Shown in pieces: positions 41,014 through 50,110 of a stretch of DNA of 62,696 nt (its first letter is position 1; each line of letters opens with the position of its first letter). This DNA is from Eubacterium sp. (GTDB lineage: Bacteria; Bacillota; Clostridia; Eubacteriales; Eubacteriaceae). Location of the stretch: NCBI GenBank assembly GCA_030524435.1, contig JAUNGS010000005.1, forward strand, positions 4,920 to 67,615, in the 5' to 3' direction. The notes under the pieces are model-generated. The model had not been told where the DNA came from and ran no database searches. It saw only the letters and a list, made by a program, of their open reading frames with translations. Both the position numbers and the translations under genes were made by a program.

Positions 41014-41844
41014 CTATTGGCCCTGGAAATTTTCTAGAATGCGCTCGAAGAAGCCCTGGCTTTCCTGGGAATCCTGGGAGCTGCTCTGGTTGACGGGCAC
41101 CTGGATGACGCCGCTTTCGTCGACGGCGGCGGTGTCGTCATCGGAGCTCTGGGGTGTGGCTGAAGGCGCAGCGGTGGTCTGGGTGGTGGTATCCTCGTTT
41201 TTGTGGAGCATTCTGGTGATCTGGGACCGGGCGTCCTTGTACCACATGTTGACGGTATCTCGGTTAAAGCCGGTGTTGACGCCGAAGAAGCCCACCCAGA
41301 TGAGCAGGGTGTAGGCCAGGGCCAGGATGGCGGCCGCAAGTCGGGGAATCAGGCGGAATTTTCTGCAGAAGAACAGCAGGAAAATACCCAGCGGGGGCAG
41401 AAGCACCAGGGCCAGCAGGATAAACCAGGTTTTGGCGTAGATGGGAATGCCCCTTTTGTCCCGGGGGATTTTTTCCTCGACTTTATCGGGGAATCTGGCG
41501 ACAGGCCTTGGGTCTGCCGGGGGCGCGTAGTTGTCGTAGGCGGCCTCCTCCTCCTCGGAGGAGACGGGCTTTCGCGGCGTTCTCTTGATTTCCGCGGCGA
41601 CGCTGGCCTTGTATTTTTCGATCATGGCGCGGCTGGAGGCCTCGATGGCCAGGTACACCCGCCCGGGCTCGGCCACGGAAAAGTCGATGTCGATGTATTC
41701 CGACGCGCCGTAGTCACCGTAGAGGCGGTCGGTATTGATATCCGGGTCAAAGCCCACGTTGTCGAAGCCCGCGTTCCAGAGGGCGTCCTCGGAGGCGGTC
41801 ATCCAGCGGTCCAGACTGCCCGGCGCCGAAAGGTTTTCACGCAT
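41014..41844 (-). CDS. Membrane protein of unknown function
   Basis: The 276-residue protein is not one I recognise. It has a soluble N-terminal part (about residues 1-138), two membrane helices (about 139-160 and 168-192), then a Thr/Ser/Gln/Asp-rich, low-complexity tail of about 75 residues that would lie on the same side as the N-terminus. No signal peptide is present. AGGA precedes the ATG, and a TATAAT with a weak -35 box lies about 60 bases upstream. It is alone between the CoA-transferase and the lysine operon. Confidence 0.6.
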   Translation of the reverse strand: MRENLSAPGSLDRWMTASEDALWNAGFDNVGFDPDINTDRLYGDYGASEYIDIDFSVAEPGRVYLAIEASSRAMIEKYKASVAAEIKRTPRKPVSSEEEEAAYDNYAPPADPRPVARFPDKVEEKIPRDKRGIPIYAKTWFILLALVLLPPLGIFLLFFCRKFRLIPRLAAAILALAYTLLIWVGFFGVNTGFNRDTVNMWYKDARSQITRMLHKNEDTTTQTTAAPSATPQSSDDDTAAVDESGVIQVPVNQSSSQDSQESQGFFERILENFQGQ

Positions 41845-41952
41845 AGATACACATCCTTTTTAAAGAAATTTATTACCGAAGTTAGGGCTATTATACAGGA
41901 AAATGCTTAATTTTTACAGCGGATTTTGTGAATAATTCCTTAAAATTAATCT

Positions 41953-41986
41953 AAAAAACGGCGATGCCCTGGGGCAATCGCCGTTT
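41953..41986 (-). terminator. Terminator of the lysine operon
   Basis: AAACGGCGAT-GCCC pairs with GGGC-ATCGCCGTTT, and T follow on the minus strand. It lies just past the stop of the ACT protein at 41998. Confidence 0.85.
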
Positions 41987-41997
41987 GTCGTATCCAT

Positions 41998-42483
41998 TTA
42001 AACCAGCTGGAAGGCTGCCCTTGTGGCCTCGATGGCCCGCGGGGCATCCTCGGAGCGGATGATGCAGGAGATACTGATCTCCGAGGTGGTGATCATCAGA
42101 ATCTGGATGTCGTTGTCGGCCATGGCCTGGAAGAATTTAGCGGAGACACCGGACTGGGTGCGCATGCCGATGCCGGAGACGGAGATGCGGGTGATGTCCT
42201 TGTTGATGACAAGCTTGATCTCCGGATATTCCTCGCCCAGGGCGTTGATGATATCCCTGACCTTGGCCAAATCGCTGACGTAGACGATGAAGGAGACGTC
42301 GATGGCGTTCTTCACCGGCGCCGTCTGGGTGATGATGTCCACGTTGACATCCGCCTCGGACAGGGCGCTTAGGCAGCGGTTGAGAATATTGGAGCCGACG
42401 GGCACCTTTTTCAGAGAAATTAAAAGATCCTGATCGCTGACGGCCATGCCGTCGACGCTGTGTTTTTCCATATATGTAGTCAT
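41998..42483 (-). CDS. Free-standing ACT-ACT protein, aspartokinase regulatory-domain-like
   Basis: The 161-residue protein consists of two ACT domains only. It aligns over nearly its full length with the C-terminal regulatory region of the aspartokinase encoded just upstream: SLKKVPV against SLKNVPY, IITQTAPV against MISQTAPV, AKFFQAMADNDIQILMITTSEI against AKFFATLENNNVPILMITTSEI. It has no kinase domain. It is likely a separate regulatory (beta-like) subunit that binds an amino acid and pairs with LysC, which is inference. GGAGG lies five bases before the ATG and the gene is nine bases after lysC. Confidence 0.82.
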   Translation of the reverse strand: MTTYMEKHSVDGMAVSDQDLLISLKKVPVGSNILNRCLSALSEADVNVDIITQTAPVKNAIDVSFIVYVSDLAKVRDIINALGEEYPEIKLVINKDITRISVSGIGMRTQSGVSAKFFQAMADNDIQILMITTSEISISCIIRSEDAPRAIEATRAAFQLV

Positions 42484-42492
42484 AGGGTCCTC

Positions 42493-43707
42493 CTATAAAT
42501 TAAAGGCGTCGGCCGTGGCCATGACGGCAGTTTCCTTGAGCTCCGAGGGGATGACGCAGGAGATGCGGATCTCCGAGGTGGTGATCATCAGGATGGGCAC
42601 GTTGTTGTTCTCCAGGGTGGCGAAAAATTTAGCGGCCACACCGGCCTGGCTTTTCATGCCGCTGCCCACAACAGAGAGCTTGGAGACCTCCTTGTCGATG
42701 TCCATTTCCACCTGGGGATATTTTTCCATGAAGTCGTAGAGAATGGTTCTGAGTTCAGGCAGATCCTCGATGGGGGCCGAGAAGGAGATGTTGATGGCGC
42801 CGTAAACCGGGGCGGTTTGGCTGATCATGTCGATGTTGATGCTCTTCTGGGCCAGGTTGGAGAAAAATTGGGCCGTGATATTGGTGTCGTAGGGGACGTT
42901 TTTCAGGGAGATCATCAGCTCGTCGTTGTCCACCGCCATGCCGGTGATGGCCTGGCGCTTCCGGCTTTCGTCCACCGGGGGATGCTCGGTGATGAGGGTT
43001 CCCGGGACGTCGTTTAAGCTGGAGGCCACGTAGATCTCGGCGTTGTACTTGCTGCCCAGCTCGATGGCTCTGGCGTGCATGACCCCGGCGCCCAGGCTGG
43101 CCATTTCCAGCATTTCGTCGAAGCTGACGGCGTCCAGCTTTTTGGCCGGCGGGTAGAGCCTCGGGTCCACGCCGTAGATGCCGTCCACGTCGGTATAGAT
43201 TTCACAGGGACAGCCCAGGACGCAGGACAGGGCGACGGCGGAGGTGTCGGAGCCCCCGCGGCCCAGGGTGGTGATGTCGTCGTTGTCGTTGACCCCCTGG
43301 AAGCCCGCCACGATGACGATTTTTCCGGCATCCAGGGCTTCCTCGATTTTCTTGGTCTCGATGCCCATGATTCTGGATTTGCCGTGGTGGCCCATGGTGT
43401 GAATGCCCACCTGGGGGCCGGTGAAGGAAATGGCGTCGTAGCCCATGGCGTTGAGGGCCATGGAGAGCATGGAGATGGAAACCTGCTCGCCGGTGGCCAA
43501 AAGCATGTCCATTTCACGCCTCGGCGGCGCGTCGCTGATGGCGTAGGCCATTTTGATGAGCTCGTCGGTGCTTTTGCCCATGGCGGAGACGACGACGACC
43601 ATCTGATTGCCCTGCTCGCGCTTGGCGATGATGCGGCGGGCAACGTTTTTGATTCGGTCGATGGTACCCATGGAGGTGCCGCCGTATTTCTGAACGATGA
43701 TACCCAT
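42493..43707 (-). CDS. lysC: Aspartate kinase
   Basis: The 404-residue enzyme has the kinase start VQKYGGTSMGT, GRGGSDTSAVAL near residue 150, and two C-terminal ACT domains from about residue 260. It phosphorylates aspartate, the first step toward lysine, methionine and threonine. Its full ACT region makes it able to respond to an end product by itself, yet a second ACT-ACT gene follows. It is five bases from dapH and belongs to the riboswitch-led lysine operon. Confidence 0.95.
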   Translation of the reverse strand: MGIIVQKYGGTSMGTIDRIKNVARRIIAKREQGNQMVVVVSAMGKSTDELIKMAYAISDAPPRREMDMLLATGEQVSISMLSMALNAMGYDAISFTGPQVGIHTMGHHGKSRIMGIETKKIEEALDAGKIVIVAGFQGVNDNDDITTLGRGGSDTSAVALSCVLGCPCEIYTDVDGIYGVDPRLYPPAKKLDAVSFDEMLEMASLGAGVMHARAIELGSKYNAEIYVASSLNDVPGTLITEHPPVDESRKRQAITGMAVDNDELMISLKNVPYDTNITAQFFSNLAQKSINIDMISQTAPVYGAINISFSAPIEDLPELRTILYDFMEKYPQVEMDIDKEVSKLSVVGSGMKSQAGVAAKFFATLENNNVPILMITTSEIRISCVIPSELKETAVMATADAFNL

Positions 43708-43712
43708 GGAGA

Positions 43713-44444
43713 CTAACCTCTCAGATCGTCCAGGAGCTCGGTTTTTTCTTCGGTCTTTTCATCCTTGTCCTTGACGATTTTTGCGGGGGTACCGGCCACA
43801 ACCACGCCGGCGGGGACGTCCTCGGTGACCACGGAGCCGGCGGCGACCACAGCGCCCTTGCCGATTCTAACCCCTTCTAAGATGGCGGCGTTGGCGCCGA
43901 CAACCACGTCGTCCTCGATGATGACGGGCTGCTTTGACGGGGGCTCCAGCACACCGGCAACCACGGCGCCGGCGCCGATGTGACAGTTCTTGCCGATGGT
44001 GCCCCGGGCGCCGACGACGGCGTTCATGTCGATCATGGTGCCCTCGCCGACAACGGCGCCGATGTTGATGACAGCGCCCATCATGACCACGGCGTTTTTG
44101 TGGATGTGGGCACCCTCACGGATAAAGGAACCGGGCTCGATGCGGGCATCCACCTCGGTGAGGTCCAAAAGCGGAATGGCGGAATTTCTGCGGTCGCATT
44201 CCACGCGGATGGAGGTGATGGCGTCCTTCTTGGCTTCCAGGAGGGCGTCGATGTCGGCGGCCTCGGCTAAGATGATGCAGGCCGAGGGATCGCCGTAATA
44301 GTCGTAGCCTGCCAGGTCGTTGGCGCGCAGGTAGCCGCGGACGTAGGCCTTCACCGGGGTGGATTTTTCAACAGCCTTGATGTACTTGGCAATCTGGTAG
44401 GGGTCGTTTAAGTCGAACTGTTTTTTTAATTCTTCGTTTGTCAT
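43713..44444 (-). CDS. dapH: Tetrahydrodipicolinate N-acetyltransferase
   Basis: The 243-residue protein has an N-terminal helical part (about 1-90) and then a left-handed beta-helix with hexapeptide repeats ([33 protein letters not shown], and further to about 215). This is the DapH layout; the enzyme adds acetyl from acetyl-CoA to tetrahydrodipicolinate in the acetylase branch of lysine synthesis, as in Bacillus. It lies between dapB and lysC in the operon. An acidic, charged tail follows the helix. Confidence 0.93.
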   Translation of the reverse strand: MTNEELKKQFDLNDPYQIAKYIKAVEKSTPVKAYVRGYLRANDLAGYDYYGDPSACIILAEAADIDALLEAKKDAITSIRVECDRRNSAIPLLDLTEVDARIEPGSFIREGAHIHKNAVVMMGAVINIGAVVGEGTMIDMNAVVGARGTIGKNCHIGAGAVVAGVLEPPSKQPVIIEDDVVVGANAAILEGVRIGKGAVVAAGSVVTEDVPAGVVVAGTPAKIVKDKDEKTEEKTELLDDLRG

Positions 44445-44460
44445 AAATAGCTCCTTATTT

Positions 44461-45216
44461 TTATTCAGATAAAAGATCCTGCATGTCGTAGAGGCCAGGA
44501 TTCTTGGCAGCGATATACTTGGCGGACTTCACAGCTCCGGCGGCAAAAACCTTTTTAGATAAGGCGGTGTGTTTGATTTCAATGAGCTCGTCGTTGCCCG
44601 CAAAGAGCACGGTGTGCTCGCCGGGGATGGTGCCGCCGCGGACGGCGTGGATGCCCAGCTCCGAGGGCTGGCGCTTGCAGCTGCGGCCCTGGCGGCCGTA
44701 GGTGTATTCCTTTTTGGCGCTGAGGCCGTCGTTGATGGCGTCGGCCAGAAGCAGGGCTGTGCCGCTGGGGGCGTCGGCCTTTTTATTGTGGTGCTTTTCG
44801 ATGATCTCGATGTCAAAGCCGTCCTCTAGGGCGGCGGCCATTTCCTTTAAGGCCTTGGCGATGATGTTGATGCCCAAGGACATGTTGGCGGTTTTGAAAA
44901 CCGGAAATTTCTTTGCCCCCGCCTCGATGGTCTTTAAGTTGTCGTCGCTGAGGCCGGTGGTGGCCACGACGATGGGCGTCTTGGTGGCCCTGGCGTAGCC
45001 AAAGATGGCGTCGAAGGCCGAGAAGTGGGAGAAGTCGATGATGACGTCGGCCCTGCCGTCGAAGGCCTTTAGATCGCTGTAGACGGGAAAGGCGGTGTTC
45101 TGGTCGGTGTTTTTGTCGAAGCCCGCCACGATTTCCATGTCGGGCTCAGCGGCGATGACCTCCTGAAGCACCTGGCCCATGGCGCCGCCGACGCCGGAGA
45201 GTAATACCTTAAGCAT
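44461..45216 (-). CDS. dapB: 4-hydroxy-tetrahydrodipicolinate reductase
   Basis: The 251-residue enzyme has the coenzyme motif [11 protein letters not shown] near residues 6-16, the [11 protein letters not shown] region near 60, and the catalytic [15 protein letters not shown] near residue 142, with His and Lys. It reduces hydroxy-tetrahydrodipicolinate with NAD(P)H in lysine synthesis. It follows dapA by nine bases in the operon. Confidence 0.95.
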   Translation of the reverse strand: MLKVLLSGVGGAMGQVLQEVIAAEPDMEIVAGFDKNTDQNTAFPVYSDLKAFDGRADVIIDFSHFSAFDAIFGYARATKTPIVVATTGLSDDNLKTIEAGAKKFPVFKTANMSLGINIIAKALKEMAAALEDGFDIEIIEKHHNKKADAPSGTALLLADAINDGLSAKKEYTYGRQGRSCKRQPSELGIHAVRGGTIPGEHTVLFAGNDELIEIKHTALSKKVFAAGAVKSAKYIAAKNPGLYDMQDLLSE

Positions 45217-45225
45217 GGGCGCCTC

Positions 45226-46107
45226 CTACATCAGACCGTAGGTCTTGAGATCGGCGATCAGGCGGTTTTTGTTGTCCTCGTCCATATCCACCAGGGGCAG
45301 CCGCATTTCGCCGGTGTCGGTGCCCAGAAGGCCCATGGCCGTTTTCACGGGGATGGGGTTGGTTTCGTAGAACATGGCCAGGCTCAGCAGATTGGTGTCG
45401 AACTGAAGCTGTCTGGCTTTTTCGAGATCGCCTGCCATAAAGGCGGCCACCAGGTCGTGCATGTCCTGGGGGATGATGTTGGCGGTGACGGAGATGACGC
45501 CCTTGCCGCCGACGGACAGGATGGGCAGGGTCTGGTCGTCGTTGCCGCTGTAGATGTCGAGCTTGTCGCCGAAGCGCCGGGCCAGCTCGGTGATCTGGCT
45601 GATGTCGCCGCTGGCCTCCTTGACGGCCTGGACGTTGGGGATGTCCGCCAGCTTGCCCATGGTTTCTACGGAGATGTTCATGCCGGTGCGGCTGGGAACA
45701 TTGTAGACGACGATGGGGGTGGTGATGGCGTCGGCGATGGACTTGATGTGGGTGTAGATCCCCTTCTGGGTGGATTTATTGTAGTAGGGATTGATGACGA
45801 GGACGGCATCGGCGCCCTGTTCCTCGGCGTATTTGGACAGCATGATGGAGTAGGCCGTGTCGTTGCTGCCGGTGCCGGCGATGAAGGGAACCCGGCCGGC
45901 GATGTGCTCCCCGGCAACCCGCAGCAGATCCAGGTGCTCCTGGTCTGTCAGGGTTGAGGTTTCCCCGGTGGTACCGGCCACGAGAATGGCGTCGGTGCCG
46001 TTTTCGATGTGCCAGTCCAGAAGCTCTCTGAACCGGGGCCAGTCGATTTGGTTATTCTTGAAGGGCGTGATGAGGGCAACACAGCTCCCTGTGAAAATAG
46101 TTGACAT
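45226..46107 (-). CDS. dapA: 4-hydroxy-tetrahydrodipicolinate synthase
   Basis: The 293-residue TIM-barrel enzyme has GTTGETSTLT near residues 46-55, the Tyr in VVYNVPSRTG near 136, and the Schiff-base Lys in VQAVKEASGD near 165. It condenses pyruvate with aspartate semialdehyde, the committed step of lysine synthesis. It lies between asd and dapB in the riboswitch-led operon. Length is typical. Confidence 0.96.
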   Translation of the reverse strand: MSTIFTGSCVALITPFKNNQIDWPRFRELLDWHIENGTDAILVAGTTGETSTLTDQEHLDLLRVAGEHIAGRVPFIAGTGSNDTAYSIMLSKYAEEQGADAVLVINPYYNKSTQKGIYTHIKSIADAITTPIVVYNVPSRTGMNISVETMGKLADIPNVQAVKEASGDISQITELARRFGDKLDIYSGNDDQTLPILSVGGKGVISVTANIIPQDMHDLVAAFMAGDLEKARQLQFDTNLLSLAMFYETNPIPVKTAMGLLGTDTGEMRLPLVDMDEDNKNRLIADLKTYGLM

Positions 46108-46138
46108 TGGTTGTTACCTCCTTAATATAGTGGCGGTG

Positions 46139-47137
46139 CTAAATAAGGCCTTCGTCGATGAGGGCAAAGGCGATCTGGACGGCGTTGGCTGCGGCGCCCT
46201 TGCGGATGTTGTCGGCGACACACCAGAGGTTGAGGCCGTTTTCCACGCTGAAGTCCCGGCGGATACGGCCCACGTAGACCTCGTTGGTTCCGGCGGCTTC
46301 GATGGCCAGGGGATAGACGTTGTTGGCCGGATCATCTCTCAGCACGCAGCCCGGAGCGTCCTTGTACAGGGCCTTGATGTCCTCGATGTCGAAGGGCTTT
46401 TTCGTTTCGACGTTGATGCTTTCAGAGTGGCTGTAGTAGACGGGAACCCGGACAGTGGTGGCGGTGACGCGGATGGTGTCATCGTGCATGATCTTGTGGG
46501 TTTCGTTGATCATCTTCATCTCTTCCTTGGTGTAGCCATTGTCCAAGAAGTCGTCGATGTGGGGCAGACAGTTGAAGGCGATGGGGTGGGGGTAGAATTT
46601 GTTTTCGGCGCCCTGAACCCCGTCCTCCAGGTCCTTGTAGCCCTTGACACCGGAGCCGGAGACGGCCTGGTAGGTGGAGTAGACGATGCGGTCGATGCCG
46701 TATTTGTCGTAAATGGGCTTTAAAGCCACCATGGCCTGGATGGTGGAGCAGTTGGGGTTGGCGATGATGCCCTTGTGGTTTTTAAGATCTTCGGGGTTGA
46801 CCTCCGGTACCACCAGGGGTACCTCAGGGTCCATGCGCCAGGCGGAGCTGTTGTCGATGACGATGACGCCCTTCTTGGCGGCCACCGGAGAGAAGCGCTC
46901 GCTGGTGCTGCCGCCGGCGGAGAACAGGGCGACGTCGATGTCCTTGTCAAAGGCCTCGTCGCAGAGCTCCTCGACCACGTATTCCTTGCCCTTCCAGGTG
47001 ATGGTTTTTCCCTTGGAGCGGGCAGAAGCCATGGGGTATAAATTGTTGACAGGGAAGTCCATTTCCTCTAAAACTTCCAGCATTTTGCGGCCGACCATAC
47101 CTGTGGCGCCAACCACAGCGACGTTGTATGATTTCAT
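46139..47137 (-). CDS. asd: Aspartate-semialdehyde dehydrogenase
   Basis: The 332-residue enzyme has the coenzyme motif VVGATGMVGRKML near residues 8-20, SAGGSTSERF near 75 and the catalytic Cys in NPNCSTIQAM near 129. It makes aspartate semialdehyde from aspartyl phosphate, the branch point to lysine. It is the first gene after the lysine riboswitch, so the whole operon down to lysC is controlled by lysine. AAGGAGG stands before the ATG. Confidence 0.96.
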   Translation of the reverse strand: MKSYNVAVVGATGMVGRKMLEVLEEMDFPVNNLYPMASARSKGKTITWKGKEYVVEELCDEAFDKDIDVALFSAGGSTSERFSPVAAKKGVIVIDNSSAWRMDPEVPLVVPEVNPEDLKNHKGIIANPNCSTIQAMVALKPIYDKYGIDRIVYSTYQAVSGSGVKGYKDLEDGVQGAENKFYPHPIAFNCLPHIDDFLDNGYTKEEMKMINETHKIMHDDTIRVTATTVRVPVYYSHSESINVETKKPFDIEDIKALYKDAPGCVLRDDPANNVYPLAIEAAGTNEVYVGRIRRDFSVENGLNLWCVADNIRKGAAANAVQIAFALIDEGLI

Positions 47138-47175
47138 GTGAAATCCTCCTTTTAATATAAAACAGATAGTGGTAA

Positions 47176-47420
47176 TAAAAAAAGCCAGTAAAGATACCGG
47201 CTATACAGTTGCAAAAACGTACAAAAAATAATGCAGCCTTCTGCAGTGTGATAGCACTCCATCTTGCGATGACAGTCCTGCTGTTATTGACAGCAGACCC
47301 AGGAAAACAAAAGGCAGCTTCTGCAATCCTTCGGCGTTTTTCCCTTTGACCGCGGTTCAGGGCACACTGCCGTGCTCCCCGGGGCTACTCTTTAAAAACG
47401 CACCTCTATCTTTACGATTT
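47176..47420 (-). ncRNA. Lysine riboswitch with terminator, leader of the asd-dap-lysC operon
   Basis: Read on the minus strand, the leader has the conserved lysine riboswitch elements AGATAGAGGTGCG (around 47399-47412), AGAGTA a little later, then GGGAAAAACGCCGAAG (around 47330-47346), which match the L-box core. Other helices follow, and the end is a terminator hairpin AGCCGGTA / TACTGGCT (47202-47183) with seven T. High lysine would favour the terminator. It lies about 40 bases before asd. Confidence 0.88.
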
Positions 47421-47434
47421 ACTTGTTTCGTCTT

Positions 47435-47463
47435 ATTGTAGCAGATGTATACAATAAAAGAAA
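47435..47463 (-). promoter_or_regulatory. Promoter of the lysine riboswitch operon
   Basis: On the minus strand a TACAAT -10 box (47440-47435) stands about 20 bases before the riboswitch core, with a weak TTTCTT -35 box 17 bases upstream. Confidence 0.5.
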
Positions 47464-47533
47464 GGGGTATTTTTAATAAAAGCTGAAAATTCTAAAAAAA
47501 GTGGATTAAAGTCTGACCCCATGGCGCGCCGGA

Positions 47534-47563
47534 CAAAAAAGAAAACGGACCCCAAGGGTCCGT
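47534..47563 (-). terminator. Terminator of the LiaF-like gene
   Basis: ACGGACC pairs with GGTCCGT over a short loop, and TTTTCTTTTTT follows on the minus strand. Confidence 0.8.
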
Positions 47564-47603
47564 CGTCTGTGATGGCGTCAATGCTGAATAAAAAAAGCAC
47601 CGT

Positions 47604-48287
47604 TTATTTAATGCCCACACTGCCGAAAATCGCCGTTGCCTGAACAGACACCACTGGAGACTGTTCATCCAGGGGGCTGGCACTTTTATCCTCGATGCCG
47701 CCGAAGACGGGGGTGCCGGCGACGACGCATTTGACATTGGGCGGGAGGACGATGTCAACGCCGCCGAAGATGGCCGCCGCGCTGATGACAATATCCTCGG
47801 TGATGATGGCATCCCTAAGATCCAGGTCGACGCCGCCAAAAACAGCAGCGAGGGAAGCCCCTTCAAAGGCTTCGTGATTCACCCGAAGCTCCTGACCGCC
47901 AAAAACAGCGCTGTAGGTCGGCAGCTTTCCGTCTTTGGGAGTGAATGCGGGGATATCCTTGACCTGGCCGCTGCTTTTTTTGCTAAAGATAATCGCAAAG
48001 CCAACGATGATAAGAACCAGAGGAAAGACCAGCCTGCCCACAAGGTGTGCATCGAGGAAGTCCTGCTGTCCCAGAAGCAAAAGCACACCGATGCCCAAAA
48101 GAATGCAGCTGCCGGTACGGGGGCCGTTTTGAAAGATCATGATCAGCGCTGGAACGATCAGAAAAAGGGTCCACCAGCCGTCAAAAAAGAGTTCAAAGCT
48201 CCAAAGGTCCAAAATCTCTCCGCCGATGCCCACACCGACCAGAATAAAGAGCAGGCCCCAGAGGATATTGCCAATGCGATTTCTCAT
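47604..48287 (-). CDS. LiaF/LiaI-like membrane protein with cell-wall-stress-type C-terminal domain
   Basis: The 227-residue protein has about four membrane helices (residues 8-115) and then a beta-rich domain with repeated GG-turn strands (AVFGGQELRV, AVFGGVDLDLRDA, AIFGGVDIVLPP, PVFGGIED), as in LiaF-type proteins that sense or damp cell-envelope stress. The helix-rich start resembles the LiaI-LiaF-like membrane region. No two-component genes are beside it. The ATG at 48287 has AAGGA about nine bases upstream and is preferred to an upstream in-frame start at 48350. Confidence 0.78.
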   Translation of the reverse strand: MRNRIGNILWGLLFILVGVGIGGEILDLWSFELFFDGWWTLFLIVPALIMIFQNGPRTGSCILLGIGVLLLLGQQDFLDAHLVGRLVFPLVLIIVGFAIIFSKKSSGQVKDIPAFTPKDGKLPTYSAVFGGQELRVNHEAFEGASLAAVFGGVDLDLRDAIITEDIVISAAAIFGGVDIVLPPNVKCVVAGTPVFGGIEDKSASPLDEQSPVVSVQATAIFGSVGIK

Positions 48288-48321
48288 AAAAATATTTCCT
48301 TTCCGCAGTGTAATTGTTTTT

Positions 48322-48350
48322 ATTATAAAAGTATTGGCAATGAAGCGCAA
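48322..48350 (-). promoter_or_regulatory. Promoter of the LiaF-like gene
   Basis: TTGCGC (48350-48345) and TATAAT (48327-48322) are 17 bases apart on the minus strand, so this gene can be read apart from the ABC gene upstream of it. Confidence 0.6.
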
Positions 48351-48371
48351 GAATTATTTTCTGATTTTGAT

Positions 48372-50108
48372 TTATACAGTCCAGCCAAGGCTTTCCTGCT
48401 GGATGCGAAACAGCTTGTGATACAACCCATGCTTTTCCATCAGTTCGTCATGGGTGCCATGCTCCGCCAGCTTGCCGTCGTCAAGGACGAGAATCTGGTC
48501 TGCATCCACAACGGTGCGGAGCCGGTGGGCAATCATGATCACGGTTTTACCTTCCACCAGTCTGGCGATGGCTTTCTGGACCAAAACCTCATTCTCTGGG
48601 TCAAGGGAGGCGGTTGCCTCGTCCAGCAGAATGACAGGCGCATCTTTCAGCAGGGCGCGGGCGATGGAAATACGCTGGCGCTCACCGCCGGAAAGGGTGC
48701 TGCCGTTTTCACCGAGAATCGTCTGATAGCCGTCGGCCATCTCCCGTACAAATTCATCGCAATAGGCGGCTTTGGCCGCAGCAATCACTTGATCGTCCGT
48801 TGCGTTTGGATTGCCAAGACGGATATTGTTCATCACCGTATCATTGAACAAGGTCACATCCTGGAATACGAAAGACATATAGGACATCAGGCTTTCCGGT
48901 TCCATACGCTTGATGTCTTTTCCTCCCACGGTGATTTTGCCCTGCTTCACATCCCAAAACCGAGCAATTAGTTTGGAAATCGTGCTTTTGCCGGAACCGG
49001 ACGGTCCAACAAGGGCGGTCACGCTCCCCTCTGGAATCTTGCAGGAAATATCTTTGATAATATCTTCCTTATTGTAGGCGAAAGTCACATGGGAAAGCTC
49101 AATATCGCAGTTTGGAACTGTTTTCCCTTCACCGTCCATTGCGGAGGTGGTGAGCAAGGTGCGCATGCGGCTGGTAACCACATCCAAGTTCAGCAGCGAG
49201 GACAGATTTGCCAGAATTGCCAGAATCGGGCCGTAAATCCGTGTGACCATCAGCATGAACATCAGCAGGGGAAGAAGTTCGATTTTTCCTCTTGTCAGGA
49301 GGATAGCACCGACAAAAATCGTGATGCCAATTCCTGCCTGCAGGATCATGCTGGCGCTGGACATGAATACGCCGACAGCCATTTCAACCTTAATGGCAAT
49401 TTTCTTCATGGCGAGCAGGGCCTTATCCAAGGCTTTAAAATGAGCGCCGGACAATCCACAGGCTTTGATGACCTTCATGCCCTCCAGATATTCCTGCACC
49501 TGATCAGAGGCGGCAAGCCTGGCGCAGGTCTGCTTTTCAAACAGCTTTCTTTGGCGGTTCCGGCTGAGCCAGATAATGAGAAAGGCAAGGGGCACCGTGA
49601 CGAATACGCACAAGGCGAGCCGCCAATCGAAGAAGGCCAGCAGAATACAGGTCAAAGTTACCGTGATGCCATTTGCAATCAGCGGCGGGATGGTGCTGCT
49701 GAGCAAAGACTCCATGCTGCTGCAATCTGCCATCATATTGGTGGTCAGCTCGGAGAGATCCTTGGTGTTAAAGAAGCTCATCGGAAGCCTTCGGAGATGC
49801 TCTGCAATCCGAAGACGCGTCGTGTTCGATTCTTTATAGGAAGCGATATAGGTTTTGCGGTAGTCGTTTTTGGCTGCCAGAAATATCAGGATAGCCGAAA
49901 CAATCCCTGCTCCCCACAGCAGCCAGATATGATTCCACTGAATAGAGCCGCCGCTGACAAAGGGTGTCAGAATTTCACTGAAGATCATTACGGTCACACA
50001 GAAGGGAAGAAGCATTGCAAGGTTCGTCAATGTGCAGGCGAAGATTGCTTTTTTCAAATCTGCGTAACCCTTATCTGATAAAAAAAGCGCTTTTTGTAAT
50101 CTGTTCAT
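48372..50108 (-). CDS. ABC half transporter (exporter fold), second of a pair
   Basis: The 578-residue protein has six membrane helices (about 25-310) and an ATPase domain with Walker [10 protein letters not shown], signature LSGGERQRISIARAL and Walker B ILLDEATASLDPENE, all canonical. It forms a pair with the gene two bases upstream, and the DEATA-DPENE form is like ABC pairs of the IrtAB/YbtPQ group, which import siderophores despite the exporter fold. The ATG at 50108 is preferred to an earlier in-frame start at 50165 that lies within the upstream gene. It ends an operon with ECF genes, so uptake is as likely as export. Confidence 0.85.
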   Translation of the reverse strand: MNRLQKALFLSDKGYADLKKAIFACTLTNLAMLLPFCVTVMIFSEILTPFVSGGSIQWNHIWLLWGAGIVSAILIFLAAKNDYRKTYIASYKESNTTRLRIAEHLRRLPMSFFNTKDLSELTTNMMADCSSMESLLSSTIPPLIANGITVTLTCILLAFFDWRLALCVFVTVPLAFLIIWLSRNRQRKLFEKQTCARLAASDQVQEYLEGMKVIKACGLSGAHFKALDKALLAMKKIAIKVEMAVGVFMSSASMILQAGIGITIFVGAILLTRGKIELLPLLMFMLMVTRIYGPILAILANLSSLLNLDVVTSRMRTLLTTSAMDGEGKTVPNCDIELSHVTFAYNKEDIIKDISCKIPEGSVTALVGPSGSGKSTISKLIARFWDVKQGKITVGGKDIKRMEPESLMSYMSFVFQDVTLFNDTVMNNIRLGNPNATDDQVIAAAKAAYCDEFVREMADGYQTILGENGSTLSGGERQRISIARALLKDAPVILLDEATASLDPENEVLVQKAIARLVEGKTVIMIAHRLRTVVDADQILVLDDGKLAEHGTHDELMEKHGLYHKLFRIQQESLGWTV

Positions 50109-50110
50109 AA

